From Acorus gramineus (Eukaryota > Streptophyta > Magnoliopsida > Acorales > Acoraceae): a stretch of 64,000 nucleotides of DNA. Both the position numbers and the translations under genes were made by a program. The notes under the pieces are model-generated. The model ran no database searches. It had not been told where the DNA came from and saw only the letters and a program-made list of their open reading frames with translations. How positions within the stretch are numbered: position 1 is the stretch's first letter; each line of letters starts with the position of its first letter. The stretch lies in NCBI GenBank assembly GCA_030737835.1, contig JAUJYN010000017.1, positions 2,976,001-3,040,000 on the forward strand. Direction: 5' to 3'. Below, in pieces: positions 45,686 through 56,554 of this stretch.

Positions 45686-45840
45686 TTACTACTTTAAGCC
45701 ACACACAACTGCGCACTCTTTTACTGCTTTAAGCCGCACACAGCTGCGCACCCCTTTACTGCTTTAAGCCGCACACAGCTGTGCACCCCTTTACCGCTTT
45801 AAGCCGCACAGAGCTGCGCACTCCTTTACCGCTATATTTC
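45686..45840 (+). repeat. 35-bp tandem repeat upstream of B gag
   Basis: Four units with period 35 start TTACT or TTACC at 45686, 45721, 45756 and 45791, and a partial unit follows at 45826. The core is GCTTTAAGCCGCACACAGCT. It lies in the untranslated leader, 50 bp ahead of the gag ATG. Confidence 0.85.
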
Positions 45841-45890
45841 TTGCTTTAAGTCTACATTCATTTACACCTAGGCTTTTCCATATTCACACC

Positions 45891-46823
45891 ATGGAGGCCT
45901 ACACCCATGAGAAAGTAGTGGAGGAGAAAGACAACCTGGGAGACCAAACCGCCCAATTCCTTAGCCACCTAGAGGAGAGGATGGCTACCCTAGGATACCA
46001 GTCGGTCGAGGACATGTTCAATGACCTCACCGACTATCACCAGGCCAAGACCTTGAAGCAGGAAACTCCTTTTTAGACCCCCAAGGCTTGCCCCACCCCT
46101 AATACACTACCAACACCCAGCTTCTTGGTAAATCCGAGTCTAAGCCTCTTTTCCTTTGCCCCACCCTCCCCTGCGAATCCAATATTTCCAACCGCTTCTG
46201 CCCCGAGCCCTAACCAGGCCACCTCCAACCCGGGACCACTAAACAGCCCTCCCAGGGGAGAAACGTTGGATGAAACCATCCGGAGAATCCTCTACGAGAT
46301 TGGCCCTTCCGCCCCCAAACACATGTCTCTACACAACCTGAGATAGATCCTGTCAATCCACCTACCGAAGGGATTTAAAATCCTGAAATTTCATCGGTAC
46401 AACGGTCGTGGAGACCCAGACATTCATTTAACAGCCTTTTATCTAGACACCCGATGGTTTCTAGATAACCAACCTCTGCTAGTATTCCTCTTCCAAAAAT
46501 CATTGGAAGGAGAAGCACTGCAATGGTTCTCCACCCTCCCTGTAGATCATTTGTCAAACTTCTCGGTTGTAAGCGAGAAGTTTCTAGGCCGCTACAGTTA
46601 TTAGAGGATTAGGACCCCCTCTATTTCAGACCTGACCATAGAAAGAATGAGGCCTAGGGAGGAATTTGAGCAGTACGTGTCCAAGTGGCGCACCCTCGTC
46701 AACCAAACTGGCCTGCAATTAATGGAATGTCATGAAATTGACATGATGTTGCAGAGCCTGAGTCCAGAGCTTCGTACGAGTCTTTCGTACAAGAGACTGC
46801 ACCACGTACCAGCTTCTAATTGA
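45891..46823 (+). pseudogene. gag: gag of element B (Tat/Athila-like)
   Basis: The frame from ATG at 45891 reads MEAYTHEKVVEEKDN and a charged, probably coiled N-terminus (FLSHLEERMATL), then a Pro/Ser-rich part. The plant retrotransposon gag domain follows: FHRYNGRGDPDIHLTAFYL, SLEGEALQWFSTLP and EEFEQYVSKWRTLV. In-frame TAG codons at 46074-46076, 46344-46346 and 46602-46604 and a TGA at 46821-46823 break it, but the frame itself is kept across about 310 codons. The gag fold supports the OTA (Tat/Athila) branch and is unlike the Tekay gag elsewhere in the window. Confidence 0.82.
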
Positions 46824-47311
46824 CCGCCGCAACAGGATTTCTGGTCGGGCAGCCCCAGCAGTCCAAACCCAGTCCCCACCTATCAGCCACAGGGGTTGGA
46901 CAACCGCCGACGGTAGAGGGGATCACACAAATTTTGGTACTCTACTCGAATGGAGCGCGAGTCCCTGATCAAAAGTCAGCTCTGAGACAGTACACACCAG
47001 GTTCGTCCGGATATGTGTCACCACGGCAAGCCAATCAAAACTTCATTCCTCGATCAGTACCCGCCCATGTGCCGATAAGACAATACCTAGTAGTCCAAAG
47101 TCCTCCAGTCTAGACCCCATAATTCAAAGCCTAGACCAAACTAGGACTCCCCCTGCTTATTCCACTCCCCCAAGAGCGCAAAACCTAACCCCTAGATGGT
47201 GGCCACAAAGCTTCTACAATGATGTCTCCCCTCCAACGTCCTATGGCCCAAGACGGATGAAAGTGGGACTCTTACCCACCCCTCCCAGAAACCTTAACAA
47301 GGATTTTTAGG
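46824..47311 (+). pseudogene. Pro-rich gag spacer of B, frames broken
   Basis: Between capsid and nucleocapsid parts. Short frames (for example 46820-47113) are rich in Pro, Gln and Ser, as in the linker of OTA gags, but several shifts and stops keep any one frame from crossing it. Nothing else is recognised here. Confidence 0.45.
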
Positions 47312-48070
47312 GTGATGATGGACACCAATAGTATCTCCCTCCCTGCTGCTAGGCCCTCACTCCCCAGGACAAGCACCGCGCGTTACTATCAGTACCATCA
47401 ACAACATGGTCACACCGTAGAACAATGCATTGTCTTTCAGGACTTTGTTTATGATTTAAATGATGACAGGCGCCTTGATTGGGCCATGATCAAAGGCCAT
47501 CTGAGCCAGGGCAATCCCCAAGCAAACAAGCCACTTGGCATATTCACTAACCCTATGCCAGATCACGACCAAGCCTCCACTTCCAGAGCCCACGCTGTCA
47601 ACATGGTTAGGAGGGGGAGACATCCGCCACCAGAGCCGTGCATCTCAGAGAATACTACCAACGACAGTTCATCCGAAGAGTCCAAGGAGGAAAGACAGGA
47701 CGAGCCTTTCCAGCTGAACCTCGATGACCACGACCTCGCCGTACTATATGGCGAGGAAGAACAAGTAGTCCCCGTCCTGCCTGAAGTCATCAACATAGAG
47801 TCCGATGAAAGCGGACTGGACAATCCGGGAGAAGAAGAAGAGGAGGAACCATTCGAAGAGGTTCCCGAAGGAGCGAACGAAGGACCCGAAGAAGGAGAAT
47901 GTACTTCGGATGATCTGCATCTGGACGACAATGGGCCCTCCAAAAGCTCTGATACAGTAGACGGCCCTTGCTATCCAATGACTATCTCCTTCACCTACAA
48001 AACCTTCCTGATCAAAGGCTGCGAGTATATCCCCTCCATGTTCGCGGGCGACTCCAGGCCATCCCGCTAA
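47312..48070 (+). pseudogene. Nucleocapsid-like and acidic linker of B
   Basis: A 252-residue frame. Near its start ARYYQYHQQHGHTVEQC resembles the CXYHXXXGHXTXXC nucleocapsid motif of Tat elements with the first Cys replaced. HAVNMVRRG follows. Residues from about 115 on are very acidic (SSSEESKEER, GEEEEEEPFEEVPEGANEG). The frame then enters the protease start (SFTYKTFLIKGC) but shifts near 48010-48040, after which the protease continues in another frame. Confidence 0.7.
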
Positions 48071-48447
48071 ACAACATCTTCATCGATCCAGGATCAGGGA
48101 TGAATATCATGACTTGTTCCACCTACCAAGAAATGCCCAGACAAGGTCACCTCTTTATTCAACCGGTACACTCCACTATCCAAGCTTTCAACCATTCCGA
48201 AAAGACCATCTACGGTCCCAGGATATTCGAACTGGCCGTTGGTCCCCTGATTTGCGAGATGGAGTGCTTCGTAGCTGACATCGACACGAGATACCCTCTG
48301 ATGCTAGGGCGTCCATGGCTAGATAGTATTCAGGCCATTTGCTCTCCCCGACATCAATGCCTTCGGTTGCCCTTTAGAGGTCATATACTGACCATCTGGG
48401 GAGAAGCACGCCTCCAATACGAGAACGAAGACAATTGGGTATTGCAT
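47968..48447 (+). pseudogene. Retropepsin-like domain 1 of B, cut by X3
   Basis: Aspartic-protease-like module with catalytic-loop sequence FIDPGSGMNIM (Asp codon 48085-48087; D-P-G in place of D-T/S-G) and the second motif MLGRPWL at 48301-48321, 72 codons later. IFELAVGPL lies between. The sequence goes on as RHQCLRLPFRGH and IWGEARLQ up to 48447, where X3 begins; the rest of the frame to 48498 is LTR. Retropepsins cut the Gag-Pol precursor. The changed loop suggests this one may be inactive. Confidence 0.75.
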
Positions 48448-50538
48448 TGTTATGCCTCTGTCATTTGGAGCGCTCTGATTGAAAATTTGGCTACATAATT
48501 TTTCTCCTCGAAGTTATGTATTTCCAATTTGGTATTTGGATTTCATTTTGTTAAAATCCAAGATGAAGAGGTTTAAATATGAGTTTATTATGAGATGCTC
48601 AGATTCGAGTTAGCTTTCATACAAAAGTAGAATTAGATCAACTGGATTCATGTAGTAAAAGTTATGGGTATTTTTCCAAGTATACCCCGGGGATGAAAAA
48701 TTCTGGCAGCAGCCCTGTTCTATGTTTAGCTCTAATTGCGGAATAGCTAGAAGGATTATTTGATCTTGGCATAAACATGAAAGTTGTAGATTAGCTTCTT
48801 GGCTTTCCAACGGACTTTGAATTGTGCAATTCGGAGCTATATTGAGGAAGTTATGGCTGTTCTAGTGAAGCATGCTCAGAATTTCTAGTCAAGGATGAAT
48901 TGGTCATTTTGTACCCCTCTTTTAGATATTTATTTGCCAAAATATCTCTCTCTCTCTCTTTCCCACCCACTCCCCACGTGGGATTTTTGGATCTCTCTTT
49001 CTCTCTTTTCACTCCCCCAAGGTGTTTGTATTAATTTCTCAAAGAGAAGAGAAGGAGAAGGTGCAAGTGCAAGAGAAAACTAAACTTTGTGTAGGTTTTG
49101 TTGTAGTTGTTGATCTCCTCTCTCTCAAGCACCCTCTCATATCTTGTTCCCCCCCCCCCCTGATTTTCAGCCAAGAAGGAGGCTGAGGAGGCTGAAGAGG
49201 TAGTGGTGGTGGTGGTGGTGGTTGAGGTGGTCGTGGGCGCGTCGAGAGCCCCGCATCTCCCCCTTTCCGTTTCCCTCTTTTGGTAAGTCCTCTTCCCCTT
49301 CTTTTTTATTTTTAGGGCTATTGGGAAGGTTGGGGAGGTCATGCATGCTAGGTAGATGAGTTAGAGTGTGTGTGGGGTTGGAGAGGGTTAAAAAGAGGTT
49401 GGGAGGGGTTGGGCGCGCGTTGTGGGCAGTCTACACGCGTGCGCGCGCAGGCCCGCGCGCAAGCGCGTGCTGGCAGGCGCAGGCGGGCGCGCAGACGCGC
49501 GCGAGCGCGTGCACGCGGGTCCGCGCTAGGGTGCGCGCGAGTGCGCGCTCGCGCGGGGCAGTGTGCCTGGGCACGGGGCTGGGGGCCAGTTCACGCGCGC
49601 GCGTGCTGGGGCATGCGTGGGGCTGCCCAGGGTCTCGGGTAGGTGCTGGGGCACCCGGGCATGCGTGCGTACGCGCGTGCTCGCATGCGGGCGAGCCCGT
49701 ATGCGTGCATGTCTAAGTCTTTGGTATTTCTAATGATTTCTAAGTGTAAATTGTGATGTTACTCACCCAAATTTGATGCCCTTACCTTGCAGATCTCGTC
49801 AGATGGGATGCGCGAGGTCCCGGGTAATGGTGAGTGGTTTGATTCCAATCCCCCCCCCCCTCTCTAGGGATGCGCTCGACGCGCGTAGACGCGCGTCGCG
49901 CATCGATGGGGCCCCCTAGCTATAATATGTAGATATCTTGATAATGCATGTTTTGCTATGATGTAACCATGCCATGTTAGACATTATATGCTAGGGATAT
50001 ACATCCATGTATCATGTATAGAGGCCCGTACATGCCTAGACACCATGTCCCGTGCTTAAAAAGCCTTGATCTATGCATGTTTCCCATTTAGTTTAATTTA
50101 ATTAAATCAAAATGAGATTATATTGGTATAAGCATGCCTTAGAGAATATTATAACCTTGTTGTTATAATATATGTTTCCCCGCATCTTAGTTATGCGCCC
50201 TGGAGGAATTCTTGAGAATTCATGACATTAGTAGTGTTAGAAATCGTTGTCGACGGATCCAAGAGGATCGTATCCGTGTGAGTAGGCTGTTTTCTCCCCT
50301 TCGTTGGATCCGAGTAGGGACTCCCCGGCGTTGGGAAAGCTGTCCTGATAGAGGGCTCCCATCTGTAGGTACCACCGATGCGTTCGGAGGGTACTGATCG
50401 TGGGAGTATACCAGGTAGAGGCTATGCGAGGGAGAGGCTACCGGTGGACCAACGGTGGAGAGCAGCCTAGTTAGTCCCAAAAGGCCCATGTCACCCCTAA
50501 AGGGTGAGGGTGAGGGTGGGGTGGGTCGGTGATGTTAC
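48448..50538 (+). mobile_element. Chimeric, truncated LTR X3
   Basis: Starts TGTTATGCCTCTGTCATTT at 48448 as an X-type forward LTR, with donor-like GTAAG near 49282, GC block 49390-49710 and a 37-base cassette 49793-49829. Near 49943 it switches, at a shared TGCATG-like stretch, to A-type LTR sequence (TTTGCTATGATGTAACCATG) and keeps to it up to GTGGGTCGGTGATGTTACGACCC. There it breaks off, before the LTR end, into the acidic repeat of B with GACCC as microhomology. No right target duplication is present. About 2.1 kb. Confidence 0.8.
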
Positions 50539-50715
50539 GACCCTGAGGAGGAAGAGCCAGAAGAGGACCCTGAGGAGGAGGAACCAGAAGAGGACCCTGA
50601 GGAGGAAGAGCCAGAAGAAGACCCTGAGGAGGAGGAACCAGAAGAGGACCCTGAGGAGGAGGAACCAGAAGAGGACCCTGAGGAGGAGGAGCCAGAAGAA
50701 GACCCTGAGGAGGAA
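50539..50715 (+). repeat. 27-bp tandem repeat coding acidic nonapeptides
   Basis: Six 27-base units starting GACCCTGAGGAGG (50539, 50566, 50593, 50620, 50647, 50674) and part of a seventh, coding DPEEEEPEE repeats in the frame of the protease-like domain that follows. The unit keeps the frame. The left edge is the deletion junction with X3, so more units may once have existed. Confidence 0.9.
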
Positions 50716-51603
50716 GTGCTTGAAGACGAGCTCATGGAAGAGCTGGAAGAACTGGCATTTGGTGAAGATGCCCTTGAGCAAGAACCATCTGAGCAGTCCA
50801 CATTGGCAAGCACAATTCAAGAACCAGAAGCATCAACCGGAACTGTTGATGGTCCGGTGGGACCGCCACCTATTGTGTTCCTCGAGAGTGAGCTCGCCCC
50901 ACCAGCAATGCGTAATCGCCCTCTTCGTATCATGGTGGAGATAGCAGGGATCCCCTTCAGATATACATATATTGACACCGGGGCAGGAGGAAACATCATG
51001 GCATATGGAGTTTATTGCTCATTTGAAGATGTGGAGGACCGTCCTGAACTTGAGCCCTCTAATGAGTTCATAGAAGCATACGATGGCACCAGACGACCGG
51101 TGGTCGGAACAGTTACGATTCCTTTGATGGTAGGCCCGTTGCACACTGAGGTATATTTTCATGTCATAAAGCTCGAGGGGGGCGTCCACAACATAATTCT
51201 CGGGAGGGCGTGGCTCAATAATGCCAGAGTAGTTTCCTTCGGTTTCCACTATGGGGAAAGATTGTCTCCGTATGGAGGGAAAACATCCTTTGGGGGGGGG
51301 GGGGCGAATGAACCAAATTGGACTGTTAATGCGTTAACCGTTGGCTCAGAAGGAGGGATAGAAAGGGGGATGAAAGAAGAGTCGAAAGAAGAAATACGAG
51401 AGGAGGAGCTTGAAGAAGACTCCTTGGATTTTGAGCCATCTGACTCCCCAACATCAACAGAAGACTCATCAGAGGAGCATGACACGATCACTTGCTTGAC
51501 ATGTTCCCCTTCCATCACATTCACCCCTCATGAGCTTGCCGAGCCTAGCATACGCACATGCCCTCTTGTGATCAAAGTAGCCATTGCCGGTAAAATTCTC
51601 TGA
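50539..51603 (+). pseudogene. Acidic linker and retropepsin-like domain 2 of B
   Basis: One open frame of 354 codons, cut on the left by X3. After the acidic repeat and LMEELEELAF comes a complete retropepsin-like module: LRIMVEIAGIPF, the loop YIDTGAGGNIM (Asp codon 50974-50976), VVGTVTIPLMVGP and NIILGRAWL (51193-51216), 73 codons after the Asp. A second acidic stretch (KEESKEEIREEELEED) and the start of domain 3 (CPLVIKVAIAGKI) follow, then TGA at 51601-51603. The D-T-G triad and spacing are those of an active-type retropepsin. Confidence 0.82.
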
Positions 51604-51984
51604 AATGTCCTCATGGACACAGGCGCTGGAGTAGACATCATGACCCATTCCACCTACCACAAGCTTCGGCGTGGGCTCCCCAAGCTCCAACCATCAGAAA
51701 CCCTTCTCCACGCATATGACAGCTCAAGCCAATCTTCAGGTGAGAGGATCTCTTGTGTTCTAAAGGTGGGGCCAGTATGTACCTCTGTAGACTGTGAGGT
51801 TATGAAGATCGAGTCGCTTCATTCCATGATCCTTGGGAGGCCCTGGCTTGACAATGTCGAAGGTGTCTCTTCTACGCGTCATCAATGCTTGTGTTTTCCA
51901 AGCAATGGGGAAATCATCTCGGTATGGGGAAGGCACGCCGCCATGACTGGTCAAGGTTCTTCAATTGTCAAATGTGCGAGCTAA
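51604..51984 (+). pseudogene. Retropepsin-like domain 3 of B
   Basis: Same frame as domain 2, after a single TGA. It has LMDTGAGVDIM (Asp codon 51616-51618), CVLKVGPV and MILGRPWL (51826-51849), 70 codons after the Asp, then STRHQCLCFPSNG and ISVWGRHAAM, closely parallel to the end of domain 1. It stops at 51982-51984. Its start, including the first strand, lies before the TGA. The likeness of the tail motifs in domains 1 and 3 points to duplication of a unit made of linker plus protease. Confidence 0.82.
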
Positions 51985-52715
51985 ATACTGGGCCAAAGAA
52001 CTGTGCATATCAGCCTCAGGACGATCCTCAACCCCAGACCATACCAGGTGGCGTCATCAGTCCAGCTCCTAGAAGTCCGGTTCCCTCCACGAACCTGCCA
52101 CCAATCTAGAGTCCCATCCGAGCCAGCAGCCTCAGCCCCATCTGGCCACTTTTGTCCTCCTGGCATCATTGTCCCAATACTGCAGTTCTCCACACCACTA
52201 GGACAGGACGCATCTTCAACAATATGCCCTCTCAAGTTCTCCGACAGACCAATCCAGAAGCGGAAGTGGAAGAAGGGAGAGCTGGTGATAAGGTGGACTT
52301 GCTTGAACAATTGCGCAAAATCCCAGCCAAGATCTCGATATTGGAGCTAATCAAAACTTCAGAACACCATCAGGAGGCGATAAGGGCTTTCCTGGAATAG
52401 GTCAAGGTGGATGGCCACATTTCTACCTTTAATGTGCACCTCATGTCCCTCCAGATGTTTCAACACGTCAATGGTGATATCACTTCACTGGTAGAGTCCG
52501 ATACGCGAATTTTTGCCTATGACAGGAGTGCTCGACAAGTGGTGGGCTTCCGTTCATTTAGCTTGGAAGATCGGTCCCCTCAAGACCACGTTGGAAGCCT
52601 ATGTTCTGGAGATGGACTCTGATTACAACATGATCTTGGGAAGAAAATGGTTGACGACAATCTGAGGTGTTTCCTCCCCCTTCCACCAATGCCTCAAATT
52701 TCCTATTGGAGAACA
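51985..52715 (+). pseudogene. Linker and retropepsin-like domain 4 relic of B
   Basis: In another frame, a Pro-rich linker leads to LLEQLRKIPAKISILELIK (about 52295-52352), the conserved segment that precedes the canonical protease in Tat/Athila elements. After TAG at 52398-52400 come HISTFNVHL and RIFAYDRSARQVVG, and, after a shift near 52600, MILGRKWL (52630-52653) and FHQCLKFPIGE. No D-T/S/N-G loop lies between, so the catalytic part appears deleted. C interrupts it at 52715; GAACA 52711-52715 is the left duplication. Confidence 0.72.
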
Positions 52716-55700
52716 TGTCACGCCCCAGGGCGGCCGTCCCCGGGACGCGGCAAGTGTATACATGATATCAGCAGTCTATACGGGAGATCGATAAAATACT
52801 CTAAACAACAACTAAAATGACAACACAGATGAAAGCAAAGCTGACATGATATATACACAGATAGCGGAAGCTAAAAGACTGAGTCTGTAATCCAAAAAAA
52901 TACTACAGACTCGATACATAATCAAATGTCCTGTGAGAGCCAATATATACACATACATCCAAATACAATCCAAACTGGGTGCCCAAGCACGGAAATATAT
53001 ACATACAATAAAAAAGGATGTTGATGGCCTCTAAAACTCGCGGGACGTGGCGCTACTCCGCTACTGGTGCAGTCTCTCGGGGAGCTCCTCCTTCAAGTCC
53101 ACCTCCGTAATCCATGGAGAAAAATATATATGCAAGGGGTGAGCCACACGCTCAGTGAATAGCACAACCCATGCATCACAATTTATATTAACCACAATAA
53201 TCAAATCAAAAGCCTCAAAGTGGCAGGAACTACACAAACCCAGTGGGTCGCTACATCGCCGAACCACCACACCCTCACCCTCACCCCTCAATAGGTGACA
53301 TAGGATATTGGGACTGACTAGGCTGATAATCATCCTTACACAAATCCAGTGGGTCGCCACATCGCCGAACCACCACACCCTCACCCTCACCCCTCAATAT
53401 GGTGACATAGGATATTGGGACTGACTAGGCTGTTGGTCACCCTTGGTCCACCGATAGTCTCTCCCCACTCCGTAGGCCGCTTGGCCACTCCCACATTCAG
53501 CACAGTCCGTCCCAAATCAGGAGGTGCCTACTGATGGGAGCCCTCCACGGGACAGCCTTTCTAACGCTGGGGCAGTCTCTACACGGATCCAACGAAGGGA
53601 ACAGAACAGCCTATCCATACGCATATAATCCACTCGGATCCGCCGACAACACATCTCAACAACTCTAATGTTTTGAATTCTTCAGAATTCCTCCAGGGCG
53701 CATAACCAAGATGCGGGGAAACATATATTACAATAATATTGGGAAAAGAACCCTTGGGAGGGCACCATGAGGTCCCGATATAGGACATCCCGACAACCAA
53801 ACAAGGAACACGGAGTACCCTAGCCCGGGTCTCAATGTTGACCTTGCAAGGCCCCTTAATATTCCCTAAGGCATGATAATAGTCATAAGTTCACATTTAA
53901 TTTAATAAATCAAACTAGTAGGACACATGCATAGGTCGAGGCTTCCTAGCATGAGAACAGGGTGACAGGATGCATGGCCCTTACACATATCCTAAGGGTG
54001 CAAGTCCCTAACATACAAAGTCTAGGGTGGCATGCATTCTACACACTAATCATGCTTGCATGGATTACATATTAACAAGTTAATATTATCTATGGTGCCC
54101 CAGGGGAGGACGGTATACGCCCAAGTGCATATAGCGCCTCCCAACTGGGTTGGGTTGTCCCACTCACCAATATTCGGATCATCGCGCGACCGTCCGTCAA
54201 GATCTGCAAGACAGGGTAATCAACTCGGTGAGTAAAATACACAAATACACCAAAAATACTCTAAAAATACACAACACTCGGGCAAACGTACATACGGCCT
54301 GTACGCACGCAAGCCCGAGCACCCCAACTCAATCCCGAACCCCCGGGCAGCCGTACGCACGGCCACCTGCCCCGGGCACACAGCCGAGCCCCAGCTCGCG
54401 CACCCAGGCGCACTGTCGAGCCCATCCTGCACGCCCGAACACCCTGCCGAGTCCCCCCGGGTGCACCGTGTGCTCACTGCGCCCCAGCGCAGCGACTCGC
54501 GCGCACACCCGCACGCCCAGCACCTCATCGCCTCGCCCCGCGCGCACCCCGCGCGCACCACCGGCTCGCCCAGCGCCCCATCGCCTCGCCCCGCGCGCAC
54601 CGCGCCCCATCGCCTCGCCCGCGCGCACCACCGGCTCGCCTCACCGCGCGCGCACAGCACGCCTGCGCCTCTGCGCAGCGCTCCGCGCGCACGCCCCCGC
54701 ACGGCGCCCTGCGCGCAGCATCCGCACGCGGTCCCCTGCGCACGCCCGCACTGCGCCTCTGCGCAGCGCCCCGCGCGCACGCCCGCGCACGGCGCCCAGC
54801 GCGCAGCACCCGCACGCTCCTGCTCCACCCGAGCGCACGCCCGCGCGCCCGCGCGCACGTGCCCTGCCAGCCTGCTCTGCCCGTCCTGCCTGCCAGCCCC
54901 CTGCCTGTGCTGCCTGCGCTGCCAGCCTACCCGAGCCGGCCTGCCATCCTGCCCGAGCCACCCTACCACCTCTCACCGGCCACCAATGGCCTCCAACCGC
55001 CACCAACCGCCACCAACAGCCACCAGCACTCAAAACCACCCTCCTAACATGCATCTAAGCAAGAAAAGGAAGGAAAAAGAGCTTACCCAAGGAAGGAAGG
55101 GAAGTTCGGTTGCTCTCCGCGCACCGAAACACCTCTTCAAGGACCACCACCACCACGATCTCCTTCAGCCCTCAAGATGGCTGAAATCAGAGGAGAAAAG
55201 AGGGCGTGAGAAGGGGTCAAACAAGTGGGAACTCGAATCCGAGACCACCGGAAGATAGATCGGGACAAGATCTAACCTTTCTCTTCTTTGGGTTTTGGTT
55301 TCAACCTCAAGAACTAGGTCAAAAGAAGGTTTTAAAGAGAGGGAGAGAGAGAAAATCAATTGGGGAAGATGATGAATAGTGGGGGGAGATATTTTAGCTT
55401 CACTTAAATATAATCCCCACACTTAGATTAGGCTAACTAGGTTTAATTAGGGTTAAGAGAGGATTAGTGAGGCTTAAGTGAGCTTTGACTTGGGTCAACC
55501 CAACCACACAAAAAAACAAAAGGGGTTGACCAAGTCATGGGCCCACTTTGACCAAGTCAACTCTCCCAATGACTTCTCGCTCGGTCAAAACCCGGATACG
55601 CCCCGGAACTGTGAAATTCTGAAACGTTACCGGAATTCGATGAAATTTTCGTGAGTGGCTTGAAATGGCACCAGGACACATAATATGCAGTTAGATTTTC

Positions 55701-55837
55701 AATCGGAGTCCTCAAACTCAGGATGATAGCTAACAGTCCAAAATTTTAGCGGTTCCGATCGAAAAACGAAAAAAACTCAAAAACTGCCAGAATGCTCCAA
55801 TGGTTACCAGAAGGCAAAAAGTGACACATATATAACA
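52716..55837 (-). repeat. 3' LTR of C
   Basis: 3122 bp, from TGTCACGCCCCAGGG to CACATATATAACA. The 106-bp tandem duplication starts at 53241 and 53347. Cassette 54168-54203, GC-rich block about 54300-54990, W-boxes 55485-55588, TATA-like TTATATTTAAG on the minus strand near 55405. Relative to the 5' LTR it has an extra GC-rich segment of about 110 bp near 54735-54850. Confidence 0.94.
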
Positions 55838-55850
55838 TTCTCCCCCCCTT
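55838..55850 (-). other. Polypurine tract of C
   Basis: On the minus strand a G7 run flanked by A and G, directly next to the LTR. Confidence 0.85.
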
Positions 55851-55885
55851 AGGAAATTTTGTCCTCAAAATAAATACAAGAACAT

Positions 55886-56554
55886 CTAAGAAGGGAAAAG
55901 ATGCGGATACGCGTCACGCATGGCGTCCTCGAGCTCCCAAGTGGCCTCGGCACCGGAACGGTGCTGCCATCGCACCTTGACCAGCTGGACGGTCTTGGTG
56001 CGGAGCCTCTTCTCGCGGCGGTCCAGGATCTCAATCGGCTGCTCCACGAAAGACAAGTCCGGCTCGAAGACGAGCGGCTCGAACGGGATGACGTGAGCAG
56101 GATCGTGGACATAACGCCTCAGCTGCGAGACATGGAAGACGTCATGGGCCTGAGCCAACTGTGGGGGCAGAGCTATGCGATAGGCCACCTCCCCAACTCG
56201 CTCGAGGATGAGGAACGGCCCAATGAAACGCGGACTCAGCTTGCCCCGCACACCGAAACGGAAGATGCCCTTCATCGGGGACACCTTCAAGAAGACATGG
56301 TCACCAACCTCGAAGGCGAGCTCACGGCGACGACGGTCGGCGTAGCACTTCTGACGACTCTGAGCGACTCGGATACGCTCGCGAATCGTCTTCACCATCT
56401 CTGAGGTCTGGTGAACGATCTCTGGTCCCTCCAACTGGCGCTCTCCGACCTCGTCCCAACACAAGGGGGACCTGCAGCTGCGGCCATAGAGCGCCTCGTA
56501 AGGAGCCATCCGGATACTCGAGTGGTAGCTGTTGTTGTAGGCAAACTCCACCAA
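55886..56554 (-). pseudogene. pol: Integrase C-terminal part and chromodomain of C
   Basis: A 222-residue open frame, the end of the Gag-Pol polyprotein, opening at MVEFAYNNSYHSS. The GPF/Y module (GPFLILERVG) is at residues 112-121 and the chromodomain at about 170-220 (EQPIEILDRR to ATWELEDAM), with stop at 55886. Its ATG is an internal Met; the real start is that of gag. The chromodomain is of the canonical, Tekay-like sort, ending YPHLFPS. Confidence 0.88.

Noticed and set aside
45686-45840. Regular repeats as a CRISPR array
   Set aside because: The 35-base units are directly adjacent with no unique spacers, and the setting is plant retrotransposon DNA.
50504-50944. Frame coding a Lys/Arg-rich repeat protein, and the Ser-rich minus-strand frame at 50535-50813
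   Set aside because: They are other readings of the 27-base repeat; the frame that continues into the retropepsin-like domain codes the acidic version.
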